From assembly GCA_016794125.1 (NCBI GenBank), contig JAEUKT010000001.1, forward strand, positions 186,001 through 250,000: DNA of 64,000 nucleotides, in the 5' to 3' direction. Origin of the DNA: Alphaproteobacteria bacterium (GTDB lineage Bacteria > Pseudomonadota > Alphaproteobacteria > Micavibrionales > UBA2020). The notes below the pieces were generated by a model. It was not told the DNA's origin. It searched no databases and was given only the letters and a program-made list of their open reading frames with translations. Shown one piece after another: positions 55,075-63,429 of this stretch. Every line of letters begins with the position of its first letter. The first letter of the stretch is position 1. The position numbers were made by a program, and so were the translations under genes.

Positions 55075-56643
55075 TTATTCCAGGACTTCTGCCGCGCTGG
55101 CAGGCGCCTTGTCCGCCCGCTTGCCGACCTTCAGGAACGGCAGGAATACCATCACGCTCAACACCACGAACATCAGCGCATAGAAATCGTTGATATAGGA
55201 TATCGCCGCCGCCTGACGCGTGACCTCGGCATTCAGGTACGCCATCGCGGCCTGCGAATAGGCGTTGACGGGGATATCGGGCATGATGCCCAGCATGACT
55301 TTGGGCAGGTTAAAAATACTGATGCGCTCGCCCAGTTCCATGTGGTTCACTTGCGTATTGCGCGCCAGCAGCGCGATCATGACGGCGATGCCGACGCTCG
55401 ACCCGATATTGCGCACAAGGCTGAACACGCCCGCCGCGTCGTTGCGGTAATGGCCGGGCAGCGTCGCATAGGCGACAGCCGTCAGCGGCACGAAGACGAA
55501 GCCCATGCCGAAGCCCTGCAGCAGCCCCGTCTCGACCAGCATCGCCTGCGAAATTTCAAGGTTGAACTGGCTCATCTGCCACAGGCTGACCGCCATACAG
55601 GACAGCCCGAAGGCCAGCATGTAGCGCACATCTATTTTGTTCATCAGTTTCCCCGCCAGCATCATGGATACCATCGTGCCGATGCCGCGCGGCGCAAGGA
55701 TGATGCCCGTCGTGACGACGGGGTAACCCATCAGGCCCTCTAGGAACGGGGGCAGCAGCGCCATGGTCGCCAGCAGGATAATCCCCATGACAAACATGAA
55801 GACGAGGCTGAACGAATAGTTACGGTCCTTGAACATGGCGGGTTCGATAAACGGTTTTTCGGCCGTCAGGATATGAACCATAAACATATAGAAAGCCGTG
55901 AGCGCAATGACGCTTTCGATCACGATTTCGGAGGAGGAAAACCAGTCCTTGCTTTCGCCGCGGTCGAGCGCCAGCTGCATGCTACACAGGAACAGGCTCA
56001 ACAGCGCGAAGCCGAAGAAGTCAAATTTGCGCAGCTTGTCGATCACTGTCTCCTTCATGAAGGCATAAATGCCGAAAGCGGCCAGCACACCGATGGGCAG
56101 GTTGATGAAGAAGACCCAACGCCAGTGGAAATTTTCCGTGATCCAGCCGCCGAGGGTGGGCCCAAGGATGGGGCCCAGCATCACGCCCACGCCCCAGATC
56201 GCCATCGCCTGCGCATGGCGTTCCTTGGGGTTAATGTCGAGCAGCACGGCCTGCGACAGCGGCACGAGGCTTGCGCCGAAGATACCCTGAAACAGCCGGA
56301 AAACGACCATTTCCGGCAGGTTCGTCGCAATACCGCACAGGACGGAAGTAACAGTGAAGCCGATGACGGCAATCAGGAACAGCTTGCGCCGCCCGATTTT
56401 CGCGGCCAGCACGCCGGATGGCGCAGTCATGACGGCGGCGGCGATGATGTATGACGTCAGCACCCATGAAATCTGGTCCTGCGTCGCCGACAATTCGCCC
56501 TGCATATGTGGCAACGCGACGTTGGCAATAGTCGTGTCGAGCGCCTGCATGATGGTGGCTAGCATGACGGAAAGCGTGATGAATCCCTTATGCGGGATGT
56601 CCACCCATTCTCCGTCCGGTTTCGCCGCCGCATGTGCGCTCAT
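55075..56643 (-). CDS. emrB: DHA2-type MFS efflux transporter (EmrB-like)
   Basis: The 522-residue transporter has about 14 membrane spans. Family motifs include LDTTIANVALPHMQGELSAT, ISWVLTSYIIAAAVMTAPSG, FRLFQGIFGASLVPLSQAVL and GPILGPTLGGWITENFHWRW. It exports drugs or hydrophobic acids with proton antiport. It is encoded with a HlyD adaptor and a MarR regulator in one minus-strand operon. The outer-membrane partner is not in this window. Confidence 0.93.
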   Translation of the reverse strand: MSAHAAAKPDGEWVDIPHKGFITLSVMLATIMQALDTTIANVALPHMQGELSATQDQISWVLTSYIIAAAVMTAPSGVLAAKIGRRKLFLIAVIGFTVTSVLCGIATNLPEMVVFRLFQGIFGASLVPLSQAVLLDINPKERHAQAMAIWGVGVMLGPILGPTLGGWITENFHWRWVFFINLPIGVLAAFGIYAFMKETVIDKLRKFDFFGFALLSLFLCSMQLALDRGESKDWFSSSEIVIESVIALTAFYMFMVHILTAEKPFIEPAMFKDRNYSFSLVFMFVMGIILLATMALLPPFLEGLMGYPVVTTGIILAPRGIGTMVSMMLAGKLMNKIDVRYMLAFGLSCMAVSLWQMSQFNLEISQAMLVETGLLQGFGMGFVFVPLTAVAYATLPGHYRNDAAGVFSLVRNIGSSVGIAVMIALLARNTQVNHMELGERISIFNLPKVMLGIMPDIPVNAYSQAAMAYLNAEVTRQAAAISYINDFYALMFVVLSVMVFLPFLKVGKRADKAPASAAEVLE

Positions 56644-56649
56644 GGATAC

Positions 56650-57696
56650 TTACTCCGCTGCCGCCAGCGACGGTTTTTTCAGGTGCGGATAACTGCCCGT
56701 ATCAATCGTCACTTCCGCGCTCATACCGGTTTGCAGCGGCGGTTCGTCTTCCTGATGGTCGGGCTCGACGCGCACGGTGATGCGCTGCACGACTTTCACC
56801 CAGTTGCCGGTCGCGTTCTGCGCGGGCAGGACGGAAAATTCAGCACCGGTTGCGGGTGCGATGCTGCTGACCACGCCCGTCCATTCGCGTCCGGGATATG
56901 TGTCGATTGTCACGGTCGCCTTTTGGCCTGCGCGGATATTCGTCAGCTCGGTTTCCTTAAAATTCGCCTCTATCCACAGCGCTTTGCTCTCGACGAGACT
57001 GACGGCGGGAACGCCGGCTGGCAGGTAATCGCCAACGCGCGGCAGGTCGCCGGTGATTCCGTCGGCGGGCGCGCGCACGATGGTGCGGTCAAGGTTCAAC
57101 TGCGCGGTTTCCAGCATCGCCTTCGCGGATTTAAACATCGGATGGTCTTCGGGATTCACATCCACATTTCCGTCCAGACGCGCGACGGTTGCCGCATATT
57201 CCTGCTGCAACTGCGCGATTTTTGCGGCGGCGACGGCGCGGTCATGACTTGCCTCGTCCACGCTTTCTTCCGATACCGCGCCCTTCATATGCGGGCCGGT
57301 GCGGCGGTTGTAAAGCGTATCGGCCAGCGATTTGTCGGCCTGCGAGCTTTTCAGCTCTTCCTGTTTTTGGCGCGCGGTCGCCTTCAGCTCCTCGATTTCC
57401 GTGCGCACAACGGCAAGGTTCGATTGCGCCTTTTCAAGTTCGATGCGGAAGGATGCAGGGTCGATGGTGAACAGCACATCGCCCTTGGCCACTGCCTGAT
57501 GGTCTTTCGCTGTCACGGAGACAACCGCGCCGGTTACTTGCGGCGCAACGGCGATTTTGTTCGCCTTCACGTACGAATTGTCCGTGGACATGTAACGTCC
57601 CGAAAAGGCATAGGTCACACCCGATACTGCGGCGACAACGATCAACCCGATCGTCATCAAAAAGCGCCGTAATGTTTTTTTCTTTTCCGCGGTCAT
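56650..57696 (-). CDS. emrA: EmrA/HlyD-type membrane fusion protein
   Basis: The 348-residue adaptor has one N-terminal span (about 12-30), a barrel-sandwich half-motif (ITGAVVSVTAKDHQAVAKGD), a coiled-coil hairpin (about 85-165) and the second half (IVRAPADGITGDLPRVGDYL). It connects the EmrB-like pump to an outer-membrane channel. Its start overlaps the marR stop by 4 bases. Confidence 0.92.
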   Translation of the reverse strand: MTAEKKKTLRRFLMTIGLIVVAAVSGVTYAFSGRYMSTDNSYVKANKIAVAPQVTGAVVSVTAKDHQAVAKGDVLFTIDPASFRIELEKAQSNLAVVRTEIEELKATARQKQEELKSSQADKSLADTLYNRRTGPHMKGAVSEESVDEASHDRAVAAAKIAQLQQEYAATVARLDGNVDVNPEDHPMFKSAKAMLETAQLNLDRTIVRAPADGITGDLPRVGDYLPAGVPAVSLVESKALWIEANFKETELTNIRAGQKATVTIDTYPGREWTGVVSSIAPATGAEFSVLPAQNATGNWVKVVQRITVRVEPDHQEDEPPLQTGMSAEVTIDTGSYPHLKKPSLAAAE

Positions 57697-58166
57697 TGTT
57701 TTTCTCCTGCGACTTTAGATTTGGTTTCTTCCTGCGCGATCATGTTGGCGCGCATTTTCAAAAGCGTTTTCAAAAATTGTTCCTGCTCGTCCGCGCTGAT
57801 GCCCGCGAGCGCGCCTGCACGCGTATCCGCGCCGTGCTTTTTCAGCGTCTTTAATGTGGGTTCGGCCTGTTCGGTCAGGAAAAGCTGCGTTGCGCGGCGG
57901 TCGCCCGGATCGTTGCGGCGCTCCACCCAGCCCGCCGCCTGCATACGGTCGATCAGGCGCGTGGCGCTGATGGCCTGCGTTTCCAGCGCGTCGGCCAGAT
58001 GGCATTGGCGCATGCCGGGGTTGCGCGACAGGTTTAGCAGCGCGCGCCACTGCGCCTGCGTCAGGTCAAGCTCCTGCACGCGGCGGTTGAAATCGGTGCG
58101 CATCAACCGCGCAACATCCTGCAGCAGGAAGCCAAGATTTTCGACGGTAGGGTCAGAACACGACAT
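57693..58166 (-). CDS. MarR family transcriptional regulator
   Basis: The 157-residue winged-helix protein contains LTQAQWRALLNLSRNPGMRQ, ATRLIDRMQAAGWVERRNDP and GDRRATQLFLTEQAE, the MarR core with the DxR wing. It probably represses its own operon (marR-emrA-emrB) by binding the palindromes at 58184-58216 and lets go when it meets a drug or phenolic ligand. The operon order with the regulator first is typical. Confidence 0.93.
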   Translation of the reverse strand: MSCSDPTVENLGFLLQDVARLMRTDFNRRVQELDLTQAQWRALLNLSRNPGMRQCHLADALETQAISATRLIDRMQAAGWVERRNDPGDRRATQLFLTEQAEPTLKTLKKHGADTRAGALAGISADEQEQFLKTLLKMRANMIAQEETKSKVAGEKQ

Positions 58167-58183
58167 TGTTGATTCTCACAATA

Positions 58184-58197
58184 ATAAGCATGCTTAT
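58184..58197. promoter_or_regulatory. MarR-type operator palindrome
   Basis: ATAAGCATGCTTAT is a perfect 14-base palindrome 17 bases upstream of the marR start codon. Size and A/T-rich ends fit a MarR dimer site. Repression of the operon is inferred. Confidence 0.6.
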
Positions 58198-58201
58198 AAT
58201 T

Positions 58202-58216
58202 ATATTAGCTTAATAT
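58202..58216. promoter_or_regulatory. Second operator-like palindrome
   Basis: ATATTA-GCT-TAATAT is a perfect inverted repeat 4 bases beyond the first palindrome. Two adjacent sites could allow cooperative binding or serve the promoter of the operon, which should lie in this A/T-rich stretch. Confidence 0.5.
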
Positions 58217-58286
58217 ATGCATGATTTCAACAATTATGGTGCATCGCCGCATTGCATGCAGCGTAACTTACTGTATTTATTTGATA

Positions 58287-58901
58287 TTAATAGCCGACGG
58301 TGAAGCGCGCGCGGATGTGGCGGGGTTCCTCCACCTCGTCCAGCATCGCAATCGCGTAATCTTCCTGACTGATATGGCTGTTGCCTGCGGCATCCACCAG
58401 CAGGTCATCCTTGCCGGTGCGGAATGTGCCGGTGCGCTCCCCCGGCGCGATCATCGCGGAGGGAGAAAGGAACGTCCATTCCAGTGTCGGTTCTGTTTTG
58501 AGGTGGTTGAGGAAGTCACGCCCCTTGAGCGCAATGTCTTTCCACGCTGCAGGAAAATCGGGCTGATCGACAAGCTGCCCATGACCGCCCGGCGCATTCA
58601 GGCTCCCTGCCCCGCCCACGACGAGCAGGCGTTTCACGCCTGCCTTTTTCAGCGCCGCGCAGAGCACAGACGGTTCGACATTGAGGAACGGCAGCGAACT
58701 GATAACGGCCTCGTGCCCATGCACGATAGATGCAAGCGCGGCGCTATCCGCGGCATCTCCCTTTTGGGGGGAGAGCCGCGGATGGCCGGGAAGTTTCGAC
58801 GTATCGCGGGCAATGGCCGTCACGTCATGGCCGCGCTCCAGCGCCTCCGCCATGATTTTCGACCCGATATTGCCGGTAGCGCCAATGACCGCGATTTTCA
58901 T
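58287..58901 (-). CDS. NAD(P)-binding protein, NmrA/SDR-like
   Basis: The 204-residue Rossmann protein starts MKIAVIGATGNIGSKIMAEA, the GxxGxxG dinucleotide-binding loop of atypical short-chain dehydrogenases. It continues with VTAIARDTSKLPGHPRLS and ends VEEPRHIRARFTVGY. It lacks the YxxxK dyad of classical SDRs. Similar YwnB/YesF-type proteins bind NAD(P) and may be redox sensors. It ends 1 base before the YceI gene in the same direction. Confidence 0.87.
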   Translation of the reverse strand: MKIAVIGATGNIGSKIMAEALERGHDVTAIARDTSKLPGHPRLSPQKGDAADSAALASIVHGHEAVISSLPFLNVEPSVLCAALKKAGVKRLLVVGGAGSLNAPGGHGQLVDQPDFPAAWKDIALKGRDFLNHLKTEPTLEWTFLSPSAMIAPGERTGTFRTGKDDLLVDAAGNSHISQEDYAIAMLDEVEEPRHIRARFTVGY

Positions 58902-58902
58902 C

Positions 58903-59478
58903 TTATTTCAAGCCCGCTTCTGCTTCGATGGCGATGGTCACTTCGTCCGACACGTTCGGCACGTATTTGTCGATGCCGAATTCGGAGCGCTTGATGACCG
59001 TCTTGCCGGAGAAGCCGACCGACTTGATTTTCGTCATCGGGTTTTCGCCCTGCTTGTTCAGTTTCACATCCAGCACGACCGGCTTGGTCACGCCATGCAG
59101 CGTCAGGTCGCCGGTGACTTTCGCTGTGTTGTCCGCGCCGGTTTCAACCTTCGTGCTTTTGAAGGTCGCTTCGGGGAATTTCGCGGTGTCGAGGAAATCC
59201 GCCGATTTCAGGTGCTCGTCGAATTTCGGTATGCCGGTCACAAGGCCGTTCACGTCGATCGTGACATTGACGCTGCTGTTCGCGGGCGCGGCTTCGTCAA
59301 TCGTAATCGAGCCGTCTTTCAGGCCGAAACGGCCCGAGGGGTTCGAGAAACCGAAATGGTTTGCATTCCAGTTGATGTTGGTGTGGTTGGGGTCGAAGTT
59401 ATAGGTTTCGGCGGCCTGCGCGACAACCGGCATCGCGAACATGACGACCGCGGCGGTCGCAAGAAGAATACGCTTCAT
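58903..59478 (-). CDS. YceI family periplasmic protein
   Basis: The 191-residue protein has a signal peptide (about 1-22, VVAQAAE) and the YceI lipocalin-like barrel (YNFDPNHTNINWNANHFGFS, GRFGLKDGSITIDEA, VTGDLTLHGVTKPVVLDVKL). Family members bind isoprenoid or fatty-acid-like ligands. It lies upstream of the NAD(P)-binding gene in a two-gene unit. Confidence 0.93.
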   Translation of the reverse strand: MKRILLATAAVVMFAMPVVAQAAETYNFDPNHTNINWNANHFGFSNPSGRFGLKDGSITIDEAAPANSSVNVTIDVNGLVTGIPKFDEHLKSADFLDTAKFPEATFKSTKVETGADNTAKVTGDLTLHGVTKPVVLDVKLNKQGENPMTKIKSVGFSGKTVIKRSEFGIDKYVPNVSDEVTIAIEAEAGLK

Positions 59479-59579
59479 AAGGAAAAACTCCGTGTAAGTT
59501 TATGTCAACCGCGAGGCATTCGCGGGCGACTGTCAGTTTATAGGGTGAATGTTAATTTTGGGTAGGGGTCGGATAAAAA

Positions 59580-60377
59580 TTATCCCGCCATCTTCGCCGC
59601 AGCCGCCTTGGAGTTTTCATAGGCGATGCGGATACCCTGCGGCACGATATCGGGCAGGATGGCATCGAAAACTTTCTGGTCCTTGAACAGCTGTGAAAAA
59701 CCGCCGGTGCCGATCACGACAGCGTCTTCGCCGGCAAACAATTCCTTTTTATAGCCCGCGATGATTTCGCGCAGCGCGCCAAGATGACCGAAATACAATC
59801 CGCGCTGGATGCATTCGCGCGTGGACTGGCCAAGGTAAGTGTTCGGCTCCTCGATATCCACCTCCATCAGTTTCGCGGTGTTTGATTTCAGCGCCTCCAT
59901 CGACAGGCGCATGCCGGGCATGATCACGCCGCCGAGGAAATCGGCTTTCTTGGTGACAGCAATGAGCGTGGTGGCGGTGCCGAGATCGGCGATGATGCAG
60001 TTCTTGTTCGGGAATGCATCAACCGCGCCAATCGCACCCGCAATAAGATCCGCGCCCACTTCGGTGGGGTTTTTGTATTTGATGTTGATGCCGGTCTTCA
60101 CGCCCGCCTGCAGCACGAAATATTCGGCCTTGGGGAAATAGGTGACGAAGGCATGGCGGATGGTGAAATTGCAGCTGGGCACAACTGAGCAGAGCGCGGC
60201 GACCTTGATTTTTTCGTAATTGATGCCGTTCGTCTCAAGCATATTGCGCAGGAAAATACCGAACTGGTCGGAAGTGCCGAGCTGATGCGTGGCATACCTA
60301 AAACGTAATGCCAGTTTCTTGTCATCGAACAAAGCGCCGACGATATGGGTGTTGCCGACGTCGAGACACAGTAACAT
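59580..60377 (-). CDS. coaX: Type III pantothenate kinase
   Basis: CoaX phosphorylates pantothenate, the first CoA-specific step. The 265-residue ASKHA-fold kinase has CLDVGNTHIVGALFD, PTEVGADLIAGAIGAVDAF, IIADLGTATTLIAVTK and FLGGVIMPGMRLSMEAL. Residues for ATP and the monovalent cation are present. It is the last gene of the operon with panC and panB, so synthesis and activation of pantothenate are coupled. Confidence 0.96.
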   Translation of the reverse strand: MLLCLDVGNTHIVGALFDDKKLALRFRYATHQLGTSDQFGIFLRNMLETNGINYEKIKVAALCSVVPSCNFTIRHAFVTYFPKAEYFVLQAGVKTGINIKYKNPTEVGADLIAGAIGAVDAFPNKNCIIADLGTATTLIAVTKKADFLGGVIMPGMRLSMEALKSNTAKLMEVDIEEPNTYLGQSTRECIQRGLYFGHLGALREIIAGYKKELFAGEDAVVIGTGGFSQLFKDQKVFDAILPDIVPQGIRIAYENSKAAAAKMAG

Positions 60378-60391
60378 GGCGGATACTCCGT

Positions 60392-61174
60392 TTAAGCTGC
60401 CCTGTCCTTTTTAACCTCAGATAGCGGCACGTTGTCAATAAGGCGCACATCGCCGAGCCAGGCGGCGGCCAGGCGGCGGCCCCATTTTGTGGCAACGTAT
60501 TCAGGGCGAAAGCCCGCTTCGGCCAGCTTTTTCATGATGTCGTCATCCGACAGGCTGCTTTTCAGAAGTCGGGAGATTTCTACTGCCTGTTTGCGCTGCT
60601 CGGGGCTCAGGCGGCCGTTGCGGGAGGACAGCGCAAGACCGTCTTCCTGCCGGATGGTCGGGCAAGGGATGATTTCGGTCGGCACGAAAAACGCCTCGAC
60701 CATTTTTTTCACGAGCGTCAATTGCTGGAAATCTTTCTCGCCAAAATACGCGCGGTCGGCCTGTGCGATATTGAGCAGTTTCAGCACGACCGTCAGCATG
60801 CCTTCGAAATGGCCGGGGCGGAATTCGCCCTCCAGCTCTTTCGAAATCGTTTTTTCGATCACCTGTACATCGTATTTATCGGGATACATCGCCGGTTCGT
60901 CGGGATAGAGGACGAAATCGACACCCGCCTCCTCCAGAAGCTTCACATCGGCATCAAAGGTGCGCGCATATTTCTCGTAGTCCGACCGCTGGTTGAACTG
61001 CGTCGGGTTCACGAAAAGACTGACGATCACATGGTCGTTTTCCGCCTTCGCGCGACGCGCGAGCGCGATATGGCCTTCATGCAGGTTGCCCATCGTCGGT
61101 ACGAAGCCGAGAGTGCCTTTGAGTTCCTTACGCTGTTTTTGCCAGCTTCTTGGATCCGAAACTATGCTCGGCAT
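60392..61174 (-). CDS. panC: Pantothenate synthetase
   Basis: PanC joins pantoate and beta-alanine with ATP. The 260-residue enzyme shows GFVPTMGNLHEGHIALARRA, SLFVNPTQFNQRSDYEKY, FGEKDFQQL and LALSSRNGRLSPEQR. ATG 61174 is preferred to an in-frame start at 61213 because CAGGAG lies 8 bases before it. It still overlaps the end of panB by 47 bases, an unusually long overlap. Confidence 0.95.
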   Translation of the reverse strand: MPSIVSDPRSWQKQRKELKGTLGFVPTMGNLHEGHIALARRAKAENDHVIVSLFVNPTQFNQRSDYEKYARTFDADVKLLEEAGVDFVLYPDEPAMYPDKYDVQVIEKTISKELEGEFRPGHFEGMLTVVLKLLNIAQADRAYFGEKDFQQLTLVKKMVEAFFVPTEIIPCPTIRQEDGLALSSRNGRLSPEQRKQAVEISRLLKSSLSDDDIMKKLAEAGFRPEYVATKWGRRLAAAWLGDVRLIDNVPLSEVKKDRAA

Positions 61175-61943
61175 CGGGGAATGCTCCTGTGGTGACGGCG
61201 TTGTGGTAATCATCCAGCGCGGCGGTGACGAGGTCTGCGCCGTTCATAAACTTCTTGACGAATTTCGGCTTGAAATCTGTGTTGAGACCGAGGAGATCCT
61301 GGAACACCAGCACCTGACCATCCGTGTTCGGGCCCGCGCCGATGCCGATGGTCGCGATTTTCAATTCCTTGGTGATCTGCGTCGCGAGTTCTGTCGGCAC
61401 GCATTCCAGCACAAGGGAGAAGCAGCCAGCTTGTTGCAGGGCGAATGCCTCTTCCATCAGGCGCTTGGCGCTTTCATCGGTCTTGCCCTGCACATGGTAT
61501 CCACCAAGCAGGTGGACGAATTGCGGGGTGAGGCCGATATGGCCCATGACCGGCACGCCGGAATCCGCAAGATGCTGGATAAAACCGGTATTGCCCGATG
61601 CGCCCTCCAGCTTCACGGCATGTGCGCCCGCCTGCATGATCGCCTGCACGGCATTGACGTTTTCGGTGAGCGATTTGCGGTAGGCGAGGAACGGCAGGTC
61701 GCCCACGATAAATTTATCTTTCGCGCCGCGTGCGACGGCGGCGGTATGCGACGCCATCATGTCGACGGTCGCATGAACGGTGGACGGAAAGCCGTGCATG
61801 GTCATGGCAAGGCTGTCGCCCACCAGTATACAGTCGATTTCCGATTTGTTGACCAGCTGTGCCGAGGTGTAGTCGTAGCACGTCACCATCGTCAGCTTTT
61901 CGCCGGCGGCTTTCTTTTTGTTGAAGTCGAAAATGTTCATCAT
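61128..61943 (-). CDS. panB: 3-methyl-2-oxobutanoate hydroxymethyltransferase
   Basis: PanB adds a hydroxymethyl group to alpha-ketoisovalerate to form ketopantoate. The 271-residue TIM-barrel enzyme has LTMVTCYDYTSAQLVNKSEI, ILVGDSLAMTMHGF, AHAVKLEGASG, MGHIGLTPQFVHLLGGYHVQ and GIGAGPNTDGQVLVFQDLLG. ATG 61943 has GGGAGAAGG upstream and overlaps the stop of the DUF2520 gene (ATGATGA). Its C-terminus extends into panC. Confidence 0.97.
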   Translation of the reverse strand: MMNIFDFNKKKAAGEKLTMVTCYDYTSAQLVNKSEIDCILVGDSLAMTMHGFPSTVHATVDMMASHTAAVARGAKDKFIVGDLPFLAYRKSLTENVNAVQAIMQAGAHAVKLEGASGNTGFIQHLADSGVPVMGHIGLTPQFVHLLGGYHVQGKTDESAKRLMEEAFALQQAGCFSLVLECVPTELATQITKELKIATIGIGAGPNTDGQVLVFQDLLGLNTDFKPKFVKKFMNGADLVTAALDDYHNAVTTGAFPDAEHSFGSKKLAKTA

Positions 61944-62947
61944 GATGCCTTCTCCCGTAACTTGGTTTGTGAAGATGCGTATGCTTTGACGAAGGACTCG
62001 TAAACGGCCTTGAAAGGGTCGCCCGAGAGAGCCTTCAGGTTTTTCTCGATCGTCTCGATGTCGCCGCGGGCAAGCGGGCCCGTCAGCGCGGTTTTGTAGT
62101 CCGTCAGTAAATTTTCGGTCTGCTGCTTCAGGTACATATCGGCGATATTCGGCGGAAATCCGAATTCGCCCTGCAGCGTGTCGAACAGTTTCTGCCACAG
62201 GATGCAGGAAAAATTACCCGCCATCACGCAGGCCGCATGGTATTTCGCCTTTTGCTGCGCGCTAAGGCGCACATTCTGGTTATGCAGGCCGGGCAGCAGC
62301 GCGCGGAACGGCGGTGCTTTTTCATCCACGACAAACGGAATGGCGAGATATTTGTCGAGCGTGTAAAGCTGCTGGCCAAACGTCATCAACGGATGCGCGC
62401 CCCATGCCTTCTTGGTCACAAGGCTGCCGGAAAAATGCACCTTGGTCGCCATCGGCAGCGAGGTTTTGAGCGTATGGAGCCCCTGCCCCAATTCCTTGGT
62501 GCGTGCGGCCACGGCAACTTCGTCGCCAGCCTTCACGGCGGCACGCAGCGTATCAACGATCTTCAGCAATGCAGCGACCTGGCGGCGGCCGGCGGCGTTC
62601 AGCTGCGGATGCGCTTCGTCAAAGGATTTGATCGCGGCCTCGATGCCCTTCACGCTGTCGGCGTTGCGCGATTTTTTGACGGCATCGAAAGCTGTGTTGA
62701 GAATGACGATATGGTCGCAAGGCGCGATATCGGCCAGATGCTCGTCGATAAACGGCTCGATCGCGCTGTCCTTGATCGCCAGCAGGATATGCGTGGCGCC
62801 GGTCGCAAGCTCATGCAGGCGCGCCAAAGGCTGGGAGCGATCCCATTTCGAATAGTCTTTGATTTTAAGCAGGGAAAAATAATGGCATAAATGCCGCGCA
62901 AGGCGGCCATTGCCAATGATCAGGTATTTGTTTGGTACTTGTCTCAT
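61940..62947 (-). CDS. DUF2520/Rossmann protein, probable ketopantoate reductase
   Basis: The 335-residue protein starts with a dinucleotide loop (YLIIGNGRLARHLCHYFS) and a Rossmann half with THILLAIKDSAIEPFI. It then has a helical insert of some 80 residues before the DUF2520 core (VHFSGSLVTKKAWGAHPLMTFG) and a helical C-terminal domain. It is the first gene of an operon with panB, panC and coaX, which otherwise lacks the reductase (panE) step. A DUF2520-like ketopantoate reductase, PanG, is known from Francisella, as I recall. The role as reductase is inferred. ATG 62947 is used; a TTG at 62953 is an alternative. Confidence 0.8.
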   Translation of the reverse strand: MRQVPNKYLIIGNGRLARHLCHYFSLLKIKDYSKWDRSQPLARLHELATGATHILLAIKDSAIEPFIDEHLADIAPCDHIVILNTAFDAVKKSRNADSVKGIEAAIKSFDEAHPQLNAAGRRQVAALLKIVDTLRAAVKAGDEVAVAARTKELGQGLHTLKTSLPMATKVHFSGSLVTKKAWGAHPLMTFGQQLYTLDKYLAIPFVVDEKAPPFRALLPGLHNQNVRLSAQQKAKYHAACVMAGNFSCILWQKLFDTLQGEFGFPPNIADMYLKQQTENLLTDYKTALTGPLARGDIETIEKNLKALSGDPFKAVYESFVKAYASSQTKLREKAS

Positions 62948-63157
62948 GATCAAGCCCGGTATCCCGATGTTTAAAAAGTCCGTCTCACGTGCCGGTCAAG
63001 CAGTGATCCGGCCTGATTTCATTATATGATATCGTGCTGCAAAGCGTCAAAGCAAGTCTTATGCCCCTGAAATTTCCCCGTATTATGAAAGGGTTAAAAA
63101 ACTCTGGACATAAGCCCGCGCCCTGCGATATAACCCTTTTTGCTGTAATAACGGCGC

Positions 63158-63233
63158 GCCCGGATAGCTCAGTTGGTAGAGCAGTAGATTGAAAATCTAC
63201 GTGTCGCTGGTTCAAATCCGGCTCCGGGCACCA
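63158..63233 (+). tRNA. tRNA-Phe (anticodon GAA)
   Basis: The cloverleaf has acceptor GCCCGGA/TCCGGGC, D-stem GCTC/GAGC, anticodon stem GTAGA/TCTAC with loop TTGAAAA, T-stem GCTGG/CCGGC and encoded CCA; 76 bases in all. It is followed 12 bases later by tRNA-Val. Confidence 0.97.
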
Positions 63234-63245
63234 CTTTCTACCGAT

Positions 63246-63320
63246 GGACGCGTAGCTCAGCGGAAGAGCACACCCTTCACACGGGTGGGGTCATAGGTTC
63301 AATCCCTATCGCGTCCACCA
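63246..63320 (+). tRNA. tRNA-Val (anticodon CAC)
   Basis: The cloverleaf has acceptor GGACGCG/CGCGTCC, D-stem GCTC/GAGC, anticodon stem CACCC/GGGTG with loop TTCACAC, T-stem ATAGG/CCTAT and encoded CCA; 75 bases. It reads GUG codons. Confidence 0.97.
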
Positions 63321-63429
63321 TCCCTCTCCCCTTACAGGCCTTTTCTATAACCCATTGAAATCGTAATTCTAAATTCACGACTCTTGTCGTAAGCTTTGCT
63401 CTGTACACTTCTTTGGGCAGAACTTTTTC

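Noticed and set aside
63158-63320. Mobile element integrated at the tRNA pair
   Set aside because: No integrase gene and no repeat of a tRNA 3' end was seen in the downstream sequence available, which ends at 64000.
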